The notes under the pieces were generated by a model. That model saw only the letters and a program-made list of their open reading frames with translations. It was not told where the DNA came from and made no database searches. From contig DFAM01000016.1 in the NCBI GenBank assembly GCA_002365595.1, positions 73,691 through 137,690 on the forward strand: a stretch of DNA of 64,000 bases, given 5' to 3'. Source of the stretch: Acinetobacter sp. UBA3106 (GTDB lineage Bacteria > Pseudomonadota > Gammaproteobacteria > Pseudomonadales > Moraxellaceae). The translations under genes and the position numbers were made by a program. Numbering within the stretch: the stretch's first letter is position 1; the number at the start of each line of letters is the position of its first letter. Positions 36,402-44,610 of the stretch are shown piece by piece.

Positions 36402-37403
36402 TTAATTCAAGAACAGCTCATGACTATATAATATTTCACTACCATTCCAGTAAACATATCCCTTTTCAATCAATTCTTTAAGTAATAACCGAACATCCGA
36501 TTTGGGAAACATTTGTTCCAGCAAATCGCGCAGGGCATAAATGTCTTTGGGCTTGTCGGATTTTAATTCGCGTAATTTTTGCGCCACAATCACCTGAACA
36601 GGATCAATTTTGGAAAAGTTTTTAAATAACTCTTTTTGTGCATGATGCAGCGTATTGGCCTGTTCTACCTTTACTTCTGGTGAAGAATCTTCAGTGGATA
36701 ATTCCGCAAAAACAGAGGACATATTTGGGGCTTTTTCTACAAATATTTTCTGCTCCAAGTCGAGCTGCATCCATTGCTTAATGACTTTTTTACGGAAGCT
36801 GATTTGCTCATCAAAGCGTTTTACAATTTTTAAATTAATCAATAAACCCGTGAAATGCTGAAGCTGATCATTTGGCAGTTGCAAAATATTCGCCAGCGAG
36901 TTCTTCAACTTCTCCAGCGTATTCGGTTTACCCTTCATTTTCCCTAAAGCATCACAATACTTTTTCACCAACAGCAAGTCCGGTTTTTGCAGAATAGTCT
37001 CAACACTGGGAATTTTATATTTTGAATTTAAAACTGGTCGTTCAGCCTGAATCTGAATCAGACTACAGTTCAGGTTTGAAGATTGCATCATGTCGAGCAA
37101 AATTTCACTGCTTGGCATGGCAGAGATTAGCTCAATTGGCGTTTCGGTATCTAGCAGTGCAATCAGTTGTCCTACGACTACCGCATATTCAAATTCTTTG
37201 TGCTCAACTTCTGCGGTTTCTAAAATAACCACCTGTCCACTGCTGACCCAACTTGAAAACTCAGTTAAATCTTCCAGAGAATATTCAAATTTTCCTTGGC
37301 AATTAAACAGGTAAATTGCAGCATAATGCGGAATAATGTTACGCAGCAATTGCGCAGTCGGCATATTATTTTCAAGATCAAGAAGAACGACTTTATCACT
37401 CAT
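36402..37403 (-). CDS. PIN/NYN-like domain protein with C-terminal helical domains
   Basis: I do not recognise a named gene. The first 110 residues of 333 look like the PIN-like (NYN) fold of DYENVQP proteins: VVLLDLENNMP carries Asp9, Glu11 and Asn12, and EFEYAVVVGQLIALL lies where relatives have LDFHIAFYIG. The later SKDTGFD acidic motif is replaced by SAMPSSEIL, so the active site is probably incomplete. The rest includes helical segments and an end (RDLLEQMFPKSDVRLLLKELIEKGYVYWNGSEILY) that reads like a winged helix. Possible roles are RNA binding or cleavage; this is inference. Confidence 0.55.
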   Translation of the reverse strand: MSDKVVLLDLENNMPTAQLLRNIIPHYAAIYLFNCQGKFEYSLEDLTEFSSWVSSGQVVILETAEVEHKEFEYAVVVGQLIALLDTETPIELISAMPSSEILLDMMQSSNLNCSLIQIQAERPVLNSKYKIPSVETILQKPDLLLVKKYCDALGKMKGKPNTLEKLKNSLANILQLPNDQLQHFTGLLINLKIVKRFDEQISFRKKVIKQWMQLDLEQKIFVEKAPNMSSVFAELSTEDSSPEVKVEQANTLHHAQKELFKNFSKIDPVQVIVAQKLRELKSDKPKDIYALRDLLEQMFPKSDVRLLLKELIEKGYVYWNGSEILYSHELFLN

Positions 37404-37579
37404 ATCTTCAAATAAACAGTTCAGCTAGGCAGATGCCGTGCATTAGAACGGGAACCAGGATAAAGGTCAAATATTTTTCTGCTTTTGGCTTTTATTCAAT
37501 GTCATGACTCATGCTGAATGCTTTACCCGTAAATGATTAATATCAAAGTGAAGGAAAGGTTAAATTCTTTTTTCAGTAA

Positions 37580-37606
37580 AAAGCCCAAGTATAAGACCCG
37601 GGCTTT
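37580..37606 (-). terminator. Weak terminator after slyX
   Basis: AAAGCCC/GGGCTTT with a 13-base loop lies just past the slyX stop; the T tract that follows on the minus strand is short. Confidence 0.45.
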
Positions 37607-37626
37607 AATTTATATCTTGATCAAGC

Positions 37627-37872
37627 TTAATAATGCGGTGGTCGATCAGCCAGAGGATCAAAAGCAGCAATCCCTTCAGATAAATCTGAAGATTCCACAC
37701 GCTGATAAAGCAGCTGCATTTGCTTCTTTAAATCCGTAATTTCAATATTTTGACGGGTTACTTGCTCATTTAATTGTTCAACTAAATCATCTAAAAATGT
37801 AATTCGAACTTGCAAATCTTCCAAGTGTGCGGAAAATGACGCCTGATCATTAAGATTTTTTTGTTTAGTCAT
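37627..37872 (-). CDS. slyX: SlyX family protein
   Basis: The 81 residues form a coiled coil (LEDLQVRITFLDDLVEQLNEQV...) with the SlyX ending DRPPHY. SlyX was named from an Escherichia coli gene next to slyD; its function is unknown. It is divergent from uup, with only 33 bases between the two start codons, so their transcripts or promoters must overlap. Confidence 0.88.
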   Translation of the reverse strand: MTKQKNLNDQASFSAHLEDLQVRITFLDDLVEQLNEQVTRQNIEITDLKKQMQLLYQRVESSDLSEGIAAFDPLADRPPHY

Positions 37873-37905
37873 TTTAAGTCCTCATTTTGGATTTCAGGAA
37901 ACAGT

Positions 37906-39813
37906 ATGGCCTATATTACGTTAAGGGATGTCCAACTCGCGTTTGGCGGACCGTCCCTGCTCGACGGCGCGAACTTCAATTTGGAACGCGGTGAACGAGT
38001 TTGTTTGATTGGCCGTAACGGTGAAGGTAAGTCTACTTTACTTAAACTCATTGAGGGAAGTTTACTGCCAGATCGTGGTGAAGTTTCTATACAAAATGGC
38101 ATCACCATTTCCATGCTGGCTCAAGATGTACCGATGGATTCCGGTAAAGTTGCAGATATCGTGGCCGATGGTGCAGGTGAAGCGGCAGCGGTACTCAAAG
38201 CCTATCACGAAGCCAGTGATGCTTGTGTACTCGGTGATATGGAAGCCTGCGACCGCATGGGTAACCTACAGCACAAGCTCGATCAGGTCGATGGCTGGGC
38301 TTTGGAAACCAAAGTCAATTCTATTTTAAGCAAAATGGGTTTAGACCCGGATGCAGATTTAGCCGATTTATCGGGTGGTCGTAAACGTCGGGTGCTATTA
38401 GCACGTGCGCTACTTACTCAACCCGATGTACTTTTACTTGACGAACCAACCAACCACTTGGACGTTGAAAGTATTGAATGGTTAGAAAAATTCCTGCTCG
38501 ATCAAAATAATTTGACCTTATTATTTATTTCGCATGACCGTTCATTTGTCGACAGCATTGCAACGCGTATTGTCGAACTCGATCGTGGTACTTTGCGTAG
38601 CTATGAAGGTAACTATTCACGTTACCTTGACCTGAAAGCGCAGCAAATGGAAGCGGAAGAAAAGCAAAATGCATTGTTCGACAAACGTTTAGCTGAAGAA
38701 GAAGTCTGGATTCGCCAAGGAATTAAAGCACGTCGTACCCGTAATGAAGGTCGTGTACGTGCCTTAAAAGCGCTACGTGAAGAATCAAAAGCACGTCGCT
38801 CACAGCAAGGCAAAGTCAGCATGGCAACTCAGGAAGCCAATCGTTCTGGCAAGCTGGTCTTTGATATTGAACATTTAAGTGTTGCTTTCGGCAATCAAGA
38901 ACCGATTATCAAAGATTTCTCTGCTTTGGTGCTTCGTGGCGACCGTATTGGCTTGGTGGGTGATAATGGTGTCGGTAAAACAACACTTATTAAAGCTATT
39001 CTGGGTGAGATCGAACATACTGGTACAGTAAAAACCGGTACCCAGCTTGAAGTCGCTTATTTCGATCAGCTACGTAATGCACTCGATTTAGAAAAATCAG
39101 TTAAAGACAACGTTTCGGAAGGTTCGGACTTTGTCGATGTTAACGGTGGCCGTCGTCATATCTACAGTTATCTTCAAGATTTTCTGTTCTCTCCGGAACG
39201 TGCCCGTACGCCGGTAAAAGCATTGTCTGGTGGTGAACGTAACCGTATTCTGTTGGCAAAACTGTTACTTAAACCATCCAATTTAATTGTCATGGATGAG
39301 CCAACCAATGACTTGGATATGGTGACCCTTGAACTATTGGAAGAAATGCTCGGTGGTTATAAAGGTACCTTGTTATTGATCTCGCATGACCGTGCCTTCA
39401 TGGACAATGTGGTCACGTCGACTTGGGTATTTGATGGTAAAGGTCATATTGACGAATACATCGGTGGTTATCAGGATTATCTGGAACAGCGCCCAGATCA
39501 AACAGCCGTAGATCAGAAAAGTGATGTGAAAAAAGCCCTGGCCAAAGCCGAAGCAGCGGCTGCCGCAGCAGCACCGAAAAAAGTGAAGCTGAGCTATAAA
39601 GATCAGCGTGCATTAGAACAACTGCCTGCTGAAATGGAAGCGCTTGAAAAAGAGCAAGCTGAAATTAATGCTCAACTTGCAGATGGTTCACTGTTTGTGA
39701 CCGATGCGGACAAAGCTATGAAACTGTCTAATCGCCTCACGGAAATTGACGAGCAATTGCTTGAAAAATTAGAACGTTGGGAAGAATTAGAGAATCTCAG
39801 CAAAGGCGATTAA
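37906..39813 (+). CDS. uup: ABC-F ATPase Uup
   Basis: Uup is a soluble twin-ATPase of the ABC-F family acting on ribosomes or branched DNA; in Escherichia coli its loss raises precise excision of transposons. The 635 residues have a first Walker A GRNGEGKST (about 36), signature LSGGRKRR, a linker of charged helices (about 235-320), a second Walker A GDNGVGKTT, signature LSGGERNR, and a C-terminal coiled coil after YKDQRALEQLPAEM. A TTG 45 bases upstream would extend the frame. I choose the ATG at 37906 with AGGA before it, because MAYITLRDVQLAF is the family start. Confidence 0.93.
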   Translation: MAYITLRDVQLAFGGPSLLDGANFNLERGERVCLIGRNGEGKSTLLKLIEGSLLPDRGEVSIQNGITISMLAQDVPMDSGKVADIVADGAGEAAAVLKAYHEASDACVLGDMEACDRMGNLQHKLDQVDGWALETKVNSILSKMGLDPDADLADLSGGRKRRVLLARALLTQPDVLLLDEPTNHLDVESIEWLEKFLLDQNNLTLLFISHDRSFVDSIATRIVELDRGTLRSYEGNYSRYLDLKAQQMEAEEKQNALFDKRLAEEEVWIRQGIKARRTRNEGRVRALKALREESKARRSQQGKVSMATQEANRSGKLVFDIEHLSVAFGNQEPIIKDFSALVLRGDRIGLVGDNGVGKTTLIKAILGEIEHTGTVKTGTQLEVAYFDQLRNALDLEKSVKDNVSEGSDFVDVNGGRRHIYSYLQDFLFSPERARTPVKALSGGERNRILLAKLLLKPSNLIVMDEPTNDLDMVTLELLEEMLGGYKGTLLLISHDRAFMDNVVTSTWVFDGKGHIDEYIGGYQDYLEQRPDQTAVDQKSDVKKALAKAEAAAAAAAPKKVKLSYKDQRALEQLPAEMEALEKEQAEINAQLADGSLFVTDADKAMKLSNRLTEIDEQLLEKLERWEELENLSKGD

Positions 39814-39827
39814 TTTAGCCGTGTTAC

Positions 39828-39863
39828 AAAAGCACCTGTAAAGTATTTTGCAGGTGCTTTTTT
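39828..39863 (+). terminator. Terminator after uup
   Basis: AAAAGCACCTG-(12)-CAGGTGCTTTTTT, 15 bases after the uup stop. Confidence 0.85.
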
Positions 39864-39919
39864 ATTTAAAAAATAACTTCATGTTAAACTGCAGATAATT
39901 TTTGGTATAAACGGTCATT

Positions 39920-40855
39920 ATGAGTAAACAGCCAGACTACAAACCCGGAGAATTCCAATGGTCATTTCTTTTACCTCAATATTGGGGTATCTGGATTGGT
40001 ATTGTATTTCTGATGATTCTGGCGATTTTACCGTGGGCCATTCAACACCGTTTAGCCACTTTTATTGGCAATCTGGCATTTGACAAACTGAAATCTCGCC
40101 GTAAAACCACAGTACGTAATCTGGAAGTCTGTTTTCCTGAATGGACGCCTGAACAGGTACAAGTACATGCACGTCAGGTTTTTGTTGACCAGATGATTGG
40201 GATCTTTGAAACCTTAAATGCCTGGTACTGCCCGCAATGGTTTAAAGGCCGTGTCACGATTGAAGGCTTGGAACACATTCAAAATGCCCAAGCCGCAGGA
40301 AAAGGTGTTTTACTGTTAGGTACGCATTCAACATTACTCGATGCCGGCGGTTATTTGTGTGCTCAATATTTTGAGCCAGATGTGGTTTATCGTCCGCAAA
40401 ATAATCCCCTGCTCGACATGCTGATTTATCGCTGTCGTGCCACTATTTATGCCAATCAAATTGACCATGATGACATGCGTGGTCTCATCCGTAACCTGAA
40501 AGAGGGTCATGCCATCTGGTATAGTCCGGATCAGGATTTTGGTTTAAAACAGGGCGTGATGGCACCATTTTTCGGTACCCCTGCTGCCACAGTCACTGCA
40601 CATCGTCGTTTACTGAAAATCTCCAAAGCCGTCCCGATTCCGTTATATTTTTATCGCACCGGTGATTTAAAAGATCCGCGTTATCATGTGCTGATTGAAC
40701 CGGTTGTAGATAATCTGCCTAGTGAAGATGAAGTGGATGATGCTACACGTGTCAATCAGATTATTGAACGTCAGCTGCGTATTGCCCCGACCCAATATAT
40801 GTGGTTCCATCGTCGCTTTAAAACTCGTCCGGAAGGCTTTGAGAAAATCTATTAA
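39920..40855 (+). CDS. lpxL: LpxL/HtrB-type lipid A acyltransferase
   Basis: The inner-membrane enzyme adds a secondary acyl chain to the lipid A precursor. The 311 residues have one N-terminal membrane helix (about 24-43), the catalytic HX4D motif in GTHSTLLDAGG (about 134-142), YRPQNNPLLDM, WYSPDQDFG and a C-terminus QYMWFHRRFKTRPEG that follows LpxL rather than LpxM. It is followed by a glycosyltransferase gene in the same direction, fitting a lipooligosaccharide-related segment. The LpxL versus paralogue assignment would need phylogeny. Confidence 0.78.
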   Translation: MSKQPDYKPGEFQWSFLLPQYWGIWIGIVFLMILAILPWAIQHRLATFIGNLAFDKLKSRRKTTVRNLEVCFPEWTPEQVQVHARQVFVDQMIGIFETLNAWYCPQWFKGRVTIEGLEHIQNAQAAGKGVLLLGTHSTLLDAGGYLCAQYFEPDVVYRPQNNPLLDMLIYRCRATIYANQIDHDDMRGLIRNLKEGHAIWYSPDQDFGLKQGVMAPFFGTPAATVTAHRRLLKISKAVPIPLYFYRTGDLKDPRYHVLIEPVVDNLPSEDEVDDATRVNQIIERQLRIAPTQYMWFHRRFKTRPEGFEKIY

Positions 40856-40907
40856 TAAGATAATTAAGATAACTAAGAAACCTCGCACAGAATCTACTAT
40901 CGTGTAA

Positions 40908-41000
40908 AGGCGACAAGGATGTCGCCCGTTGGACTGCGATATCATGGATGTATCGTCAGTCCAACAGATGGTTTTTTTACTTTTGCCGAAACAAAAGTAA
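40908..41000. repeat. Three-hairpin intergenic element, copy B
   Basis: Hairpin 1 is GGCGACA-agga-TGTCGCC (40909-40926), hairpin 2 GTTGGACTG...CAGTCCAAC (40928-40936/40957-40965) and hairpin 3 TTACTTTTG-(6)-CAAAAGTAA (40977-41000). It lies between two plus-strand genes. Relative to copy A, one base pair in hairpin 2 (A:T to G:C) and one in hairpin 3 (C:G to G:C) have changed on both sides. Confidence 0.75.
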
Positions 41001-41072
41001 AGAATAAACTCCAAATATTGGATAAATGAACGGTAAAACTCCGCTTTGCGACAACCCTAAAGGCAAAAAACC

Positions 41073-42173
41073 ATGAAAGTGATGCAACTTCTTCCTGAAC
41101 TGAATAGCGGTGGCGTAGAACGCGGTACTTTAGAAATCGCCCGTGCCTTGGTTGCAGAAGGTCATGAATCTTTTGTGGTATCCAATGGTGGCCGGTTGGT
41201 GGCACAGCTTGAAGCGGAAGGTTCAACACATTTGACGTTAGCCATTCATAAAAAAGCCCTGTCGAGCTTATGGCAAATTCGTCCGTTGCGTCAGCTGATT
41301 GAACAGCACCAACCCGACATTGTGCATGTACGTTCCCGTGTCCCTGCCTGGCTGACCCATTTTGCTTTAAAAGGCATTCCTGCAGAACGTCGTCCACATT
41401 TAATCAGTACCGTACATGGCTTCTATTCAATTAACCGTTATAGCCAAATTATGACCCAGGCTGAAAAAGTCATTGCGGTGTCCGACAGTGTGGTCAAATA
41501 CATTACCGATAACTACAAAAATTGCCCCACTCAAGATATTGTGCGGATTTACCGTGGCATAGACCCTACCGCTTTCCCGCATGGTTATCAGCCTTCTGTA
41601 CAGTGGTTGAATCAAACTTTTAAAGATTTTCCCGAGCTGGAAAACAAGTTTTTACTCTGTCTTCCAGGTCGAATTACCCGCTTAAAAGGTCATGAAACTT
41701 TAATTAAGTTAATGGAACAGCTGCAAAACCAGTATCCCAACCTGCATGCGGTGGTGGTTGGCGGGGCTGATCCGAAAAAGGCTGCTTATCTCAAAGAAAT
41801 GCAGGACAATATTCAAAGCAAAGGTCTGAGCGACAAAATCACTTTTGTGGGGCATCGTTCGGATATTCGTGAATGGCTGGCTTTTAGTGATGTGGTGCTT
41901 TCATTGTCCAATCAGGCAGAGACTTTCGGTCGTACTGTTTTAGAGGCCTTATCCGTGGGTACGCCAGTGATTGGCTGGAACCGGGGCGGTGTGGCAGAGA
42001 TTTTATCGCAGCTGTATCCACAAGGTTTAATTGACGTAGATGATCAGGTGGCACTTTTAAATGCTGTTCAACAGCATATTGATGAGTCCCAGCAAGTTAA
42101 GCCCGTCACAACATTTAGTTTAAAAGAAATGTGTGATCAGACACTTCATTTATATAAACAAGTTTTGAAATAA
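41073..42173 (+). CDS. Family 4 glycosyltransferase
   Basis: A 366-residue GT-B enzyme. The N-terminal half starts MKVMQLLPELNSGGVERGTLEIA, with the GGVE acceptor-loop motif. The C-terminal half carries the donor-binding GRITRLKGHETLIKLME and the EX7E motif in NQAETFGRTVLEALSVGTPVIG. Such enzymes add hexoses from nucleotide sugars to lipopolysaccharide core or other surface glycans. Its place after an lpxL-like gene suggests lipooligosaccharide assembly. The sugar and acceptor cannot be read from sequence. Confidence 0.88.
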   Translation: MKVMQLLPELNSGGVERGTLEIARALVAEGHESFVVSNGGRLVAQLEAEGSTHLTLAIHKKALSSLWQIRPLRQLIEQHQPDIVHVRSRVPAWLTHFALKGIPAERRPHLISTVHGFYSINRYSQIMTQAEKVIAVSDSVVKYITDNYKNCPTQDIVRIYRGIDPTAFPHGYQPSVQWLNQTFKDFPELENKFLLCLPGRITRLKGHETLIKLMEQLQNQYPNLHAVVVGGADPKKAAYLKEMQDNIQSKGLSDKITFVGHRSDIREWLAFSDVVLSLSNQAETFGRTVLEALSVGTPVIGWNRGGVAEILSQLYPQGLIDVDDQVALLNAVQQHIDESQQVKPVTTFSLKEMCDQTLHLYKQVLK

Positions 42174-42261
42174 ATTTAAAACGATTTATCCCAGTCTCTT
42201 GAGAATCTTTATTACAGATAAAAGTAGACTGGGCTAAAGATAGGATTCAATACAGATATTA

Positions 42262-42669
42262 TCAATGTTCCGTGCCTGCATAAATCCACATCGGTTCAGT
42301 TTGTCCTGCCCGAACAAAACCCATGGATTGATAAAATTTTATGGCTTGATGTTCAGCAACCAATATTTTTTGATGAAAATCCTTATATTTAAATAGCATT
42401 GCTTGCATCATTAATCGACCAACGCCCAAATGCTGAAAATCGGGATGTACCAGCAAATGTGGAAAATACACCACCAAGTGTCCATCAGAGATCGCATTTC
42501 CCAAACCAATAAGTTGCCCTTCCTGTCTGGCTGTCACCAGACTATGTGAATGTTGTAATGCTGCCAACAGCTGAACCGGCTTTTGCGCTGATGACCAATG
42601 ATTCGCTTGATAGATTTTTAATACTTCTGCTTCATGAACCTGATCATGCATTGAGATATCGAAAGTCAT
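42262..42669 (-). CDS. GNAT family N-acetyltransferase
   Basis: The 135-residue GNAT fold contains LLVHPDFQHLGVGRLMMQAML, the acetyl-CoA-binding Q/RxxGxG/A segment (about 80-92), then ILVAEHQAIKFYQSMGFVRAG. Length and motifs suggest a small-molecule or protein acetyltransferase of unknown substrate. It starts 7 bases after the upstream minus-strand gene, so the two are probably cotranscribed. Confidence 0.85.
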   Translation of the reverse strand: MTFDISMHDQVHEAEVLKIYQANHWSSAQKPVQLLAALQHSHSLVTARQEGQLIGLGNAISDGHLVVYFPHLLVHPDFQHLGVGRLMMQAMLFKYKDFHQKILVAEHQAIKFYQSMGFVRAGQTEPMWIYAGTEH

Positions 42670-42676
42670 AGCGTCA

Positions 42677-42994
42677 TTAGCCTTTCCACACTCGAAATCG
42701 AGCCATTAACCAAATAACCAACGGCCAGAAAATGGTGTTGATGATATCGTGCAGACTGGCCCCAATGTGCCAATACCCATAATTGATTAAATCATCATGG
42801 GCATCAAACAGCTCTGCAACAACTGCAGCAATTAGCACAGCCCCTATTGCCCATTTCGATTTCAATTGATGATGGTGAAAAAAGGCCACAATAAAGAATA
42901 GCGTCAGCCCTGCATAAATATGTAAAGCATCACGTGATAATTCAGTAAAATTAGTGATATCAATTTTAAGTTCTTGAAATTTTGACAAATACAT
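42677..42994 (-). CDS. Small three-helix membrane protein, VanZ-like
   Basis: The 105 residues have three hydrophobic helices: about 24-38 (IYAGLTLFFIVAFF), 46-60 (WAIGAVLIAAVVAEL) and 80-97 (IINTIFWPLVIWLM). Acidic residues follow helix 2 (ELFDAHDD) as in VanZ-like proteins. The frame is open up to 43069, but the first 25 codons run through a hairpin (43035-43065), so I start at the ATG at 42994. No good ribosome binding site is visible. Function unknown. Confidence 0.6.
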   Translation of the reverse strand: MYLSKFQELKIDITNFTELSRDALHIYAGLTLFFIVAFFHHHQLKSKWAIGAVLIAAVVAELFDAHDDLINYGYWHIGASLHDIINTIFWPLVIWLMARFRVWKG

Positions 42995-43034
42995 GGCTGA
43001 AATTTTATTTTTAGGATGTTCTATTAAAGCATAA

Positions 43035-43065
43035 ACCCGAGTTCTGCATCCTGCAAAACTCGGGT
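43035..43065 (-). terminator. Terminator-like hairpin
   Basis: ACCCGAGTT/AACTCGGGT with an inner TGCA/TGCA pairing, followed on the minus strand by TTTATG. It lies about 225 bases past the EEP gene and may end a small transcript. Confidence 0.5.
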
Positions 43066-43215
43066 ACATGAGGTTGTGCTTCCAAATATTATTTTTATTT
43101 TGTTATTGCTATCCATTGCTGCATCATATCCATGATGATTTTCTCTCAGCCACCTGTTTCGTCTTCCTTAATGGGATTTTCCTTTCCCGGCTCCTTGGCT
43201 GATGAGTCTAGATTA
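43035..43215 (-). ncRNA. Candidate small RNA or structured leader
   Basis: Between the EEP gene and the VanZ-like gene, the minus strand has an FNR/ANR-like site, a rough -10 (TATTAA, 43227-43222) and a 10-bp closing stem with one bulge: CTCATCAGCCA pairs with TGGCTGAGAG, plus-strand positions 43196-43206 and 43143-43152. An inner GGGA/TCCC hairpin and, further on, the terminator-like hairpin complete it. A 12-codon frame (MDMMQQWIAITK) lies inside. This fits a transcript of about 180 bases but could equally be an untranslated leader. Confidence 0.3.
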
Positions 43216-43245
43216 AGGCAGTTAATAAAAAAGAACCATTCGCAA

Positions 43246-43259
43246 TTGACCTAAATCAA
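43246..43259. promoter_or_regulatory. FNR/ANR-like site
   Basis: TTGAC-ctaa-ATCAA differs from the FNR/ANR consensus TTGAT-N4-ATCAA at one position. It lies 18 bases from a weak minus-strand -10, slightly closer than in typical class II promoters. Confidence 0.4.
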
Positions 43260-43289
43260 TGTAAGCCATTTCGTACACTTTTCTATTAT

Positions 43290-44420
43290 TTAATCCGCCT
43301 GCTTGATCCCATTTTTATAGGACTGGGTAATTTTATCTGTAACTAATTTTTCTTCTTTTTCAGCCTTTTCAATACCTTCTTGTATATTCTCTTGAGCTTC
43401 CTGTTCATCGGCATCTGTTTGCTCCAGCTCTTCTTGTAGCTGATCGAAAACCCTTCCCGTCTGTAAAACCACATATACTGGAAAATGATCTGACCCCATA
43501 TGAGGTAATCTTTTCATGCGAACCAGGGCAAAGTCGGTACTGTGAAAAACATGATCCAGTGACCAACGCAATAAGGGATAATCGGCATGGAAGGTATTGA
43601 CAAAATGCCGCCCCACACGTGGATCGAGCAAACCACTAATCCGCTGAAACAGTCGGGTTGTTCGCGACCAGGCCACATCATTCAGATCCCCCATCACAAT
43701 ACAGCTTGCATCCAGGTCCTTGATCTGATCACCTACAATTAACAGCTCGGCATCGCGCAGCGTCGAATCTTTGGCTTCAGTTGGACTAGGCGGTTTAGGA
43801 TGTAAACAATAAAGCTGCACCAGTTGACCGGAGCGTAAAATTACCGTGGTATGAATGGAAGGTATCTCATCACTTAAAATAAACTTGACCTCGGTATCTT
43901 TTAACTCTAAACGACTATATAGATGCATGCCGTATAAATTATCCAGAGGTACGGGCACCCGGTAGGGATAATCTTTTTCAATCACCGAAAGTGCTTTTTG
44001 CCACATTCGATCTGATTCCAAAGTTAATACCAAATCAGGTTGATATTTTTGAATCTGCTCAATCAGTAAATGATATTTATTATTTGGCGTCAGTACATTG
44101 GAGATAATCAAAGAGATTTGCTTATCCGGGTTAAGCTGATGTTTGCGAACATGCTTAACCTGTTTCTTCCATAAAAAAGTATAAGGAAGCACCATTTTGA
44201 GCTGGTATGCCAGTGCGGCAATCAGGGCAATAACAATAATTTCCCGGCTTAAATTCCACGGCTGATCCCAAACCAGCAGTAAAATTAAAGCAATAAATCC
44301 CAAAACCAAAATTTGCAAGCGTGGAAAATCAGCACCTCGAATCCACCATTCATCTCGTGGAATTAATGACCAGAATGTCAGCCAAATGACAAAAACTGTA
44401 ACGATTTCCACCCAAATCAT
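43290..44420 (-). CDS. Endonuclease/exonuclease/phosphatase-family membrane protein
   Basis: The 376 residues begin with three membrane helices (about 4-20, 33-50, 60-78). An EEP-fold domain follows, with LIISNVLTPNN, the metal ligand in VLTLESD, MGDLNDVAW (Asp/Asn pair), WSLDHVF and HMGSDHFPVYV: all catalytic blocks are present. A highly acidic helical tail (about 325-365, rich in Glu, Gln and Asp) follows. Similar membrane-tethered EEP proteins occur widely and their substrates are unknown; phosphodiester or lipid substrates are possible. Confidence 0.8.
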   Translation of the reverse strand: MIWVEIVTVFVIWLTFWSLIPRDEWWIRGADFPRLQILVLGFIALILLLVWDQPWNLSREIIVIALIAALAYQLKMVLPYTFLWKKQVKHVRKHQLNPDKQISLIISNVLTPNNKYHLLIEQIQKYQPDLVLTLESDRMWQKALSVIEKDYPYRVPVPLDNLYGMHLYSRLELKDTEVKFILSDEIPSIHTTVILRSGQLVQLYCLHPKPPSPTEAKDSTLRDAELLIVGDQIKDLDASCIVMGDLNDVAWSRTTRLFQRISGLLDPRVGRHFVNTFHADYPLLRWSLDHVFHSTDFALVRMKRLPHMGSDHFPVYVVLQTGRVFDQLQEELEQTDADEQEAQENIQEGIEKAEKEEKLVTDKITQSYKNGIKQAD

Positions 44421-44541
44421 AAGCCTCTACTCTTTTTTATCTTTTTTAATTCAATCTGCAGTTAAAAAACTTTATCAATTTTGTATGTAACATAAACAAG
44501 ATATTCCGCTCAATAATATTGATGTTTTCATTGTGTAGTAC

Positions 44542-44569
44542 TTGCAGTTGTGGGCACTTTTGATACACT
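44542..44569 (+). promoter_or_regulatory. asd: asd promoter
   Basis: TTGCAG (44542-44547) and TACACT (44564-44569) are 16 bases apart, about 42 bases before the chosen start. Its position also argues against the longer reading frame beginning at 44542. Confidence 0.5.
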
Positions 44570-44610
44570 CAAACCCCCTTTTATTTTTTAACGCACCGAG
44601 GCAAAGTGAC

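Noticed and set aside
43198..43206. Hammerhead ribozyme suggested by CTGATGAG on the plus strand
   Set aside because: No following stem and GAAA core in the required position.
43141..43215. Riboswitch (TPP-like) because of GGCTGAGA
   Set aside because: Only a CTGAGA string is shared; the conserved GAACCTGAT-type second half of TPP riboswitches is absent.
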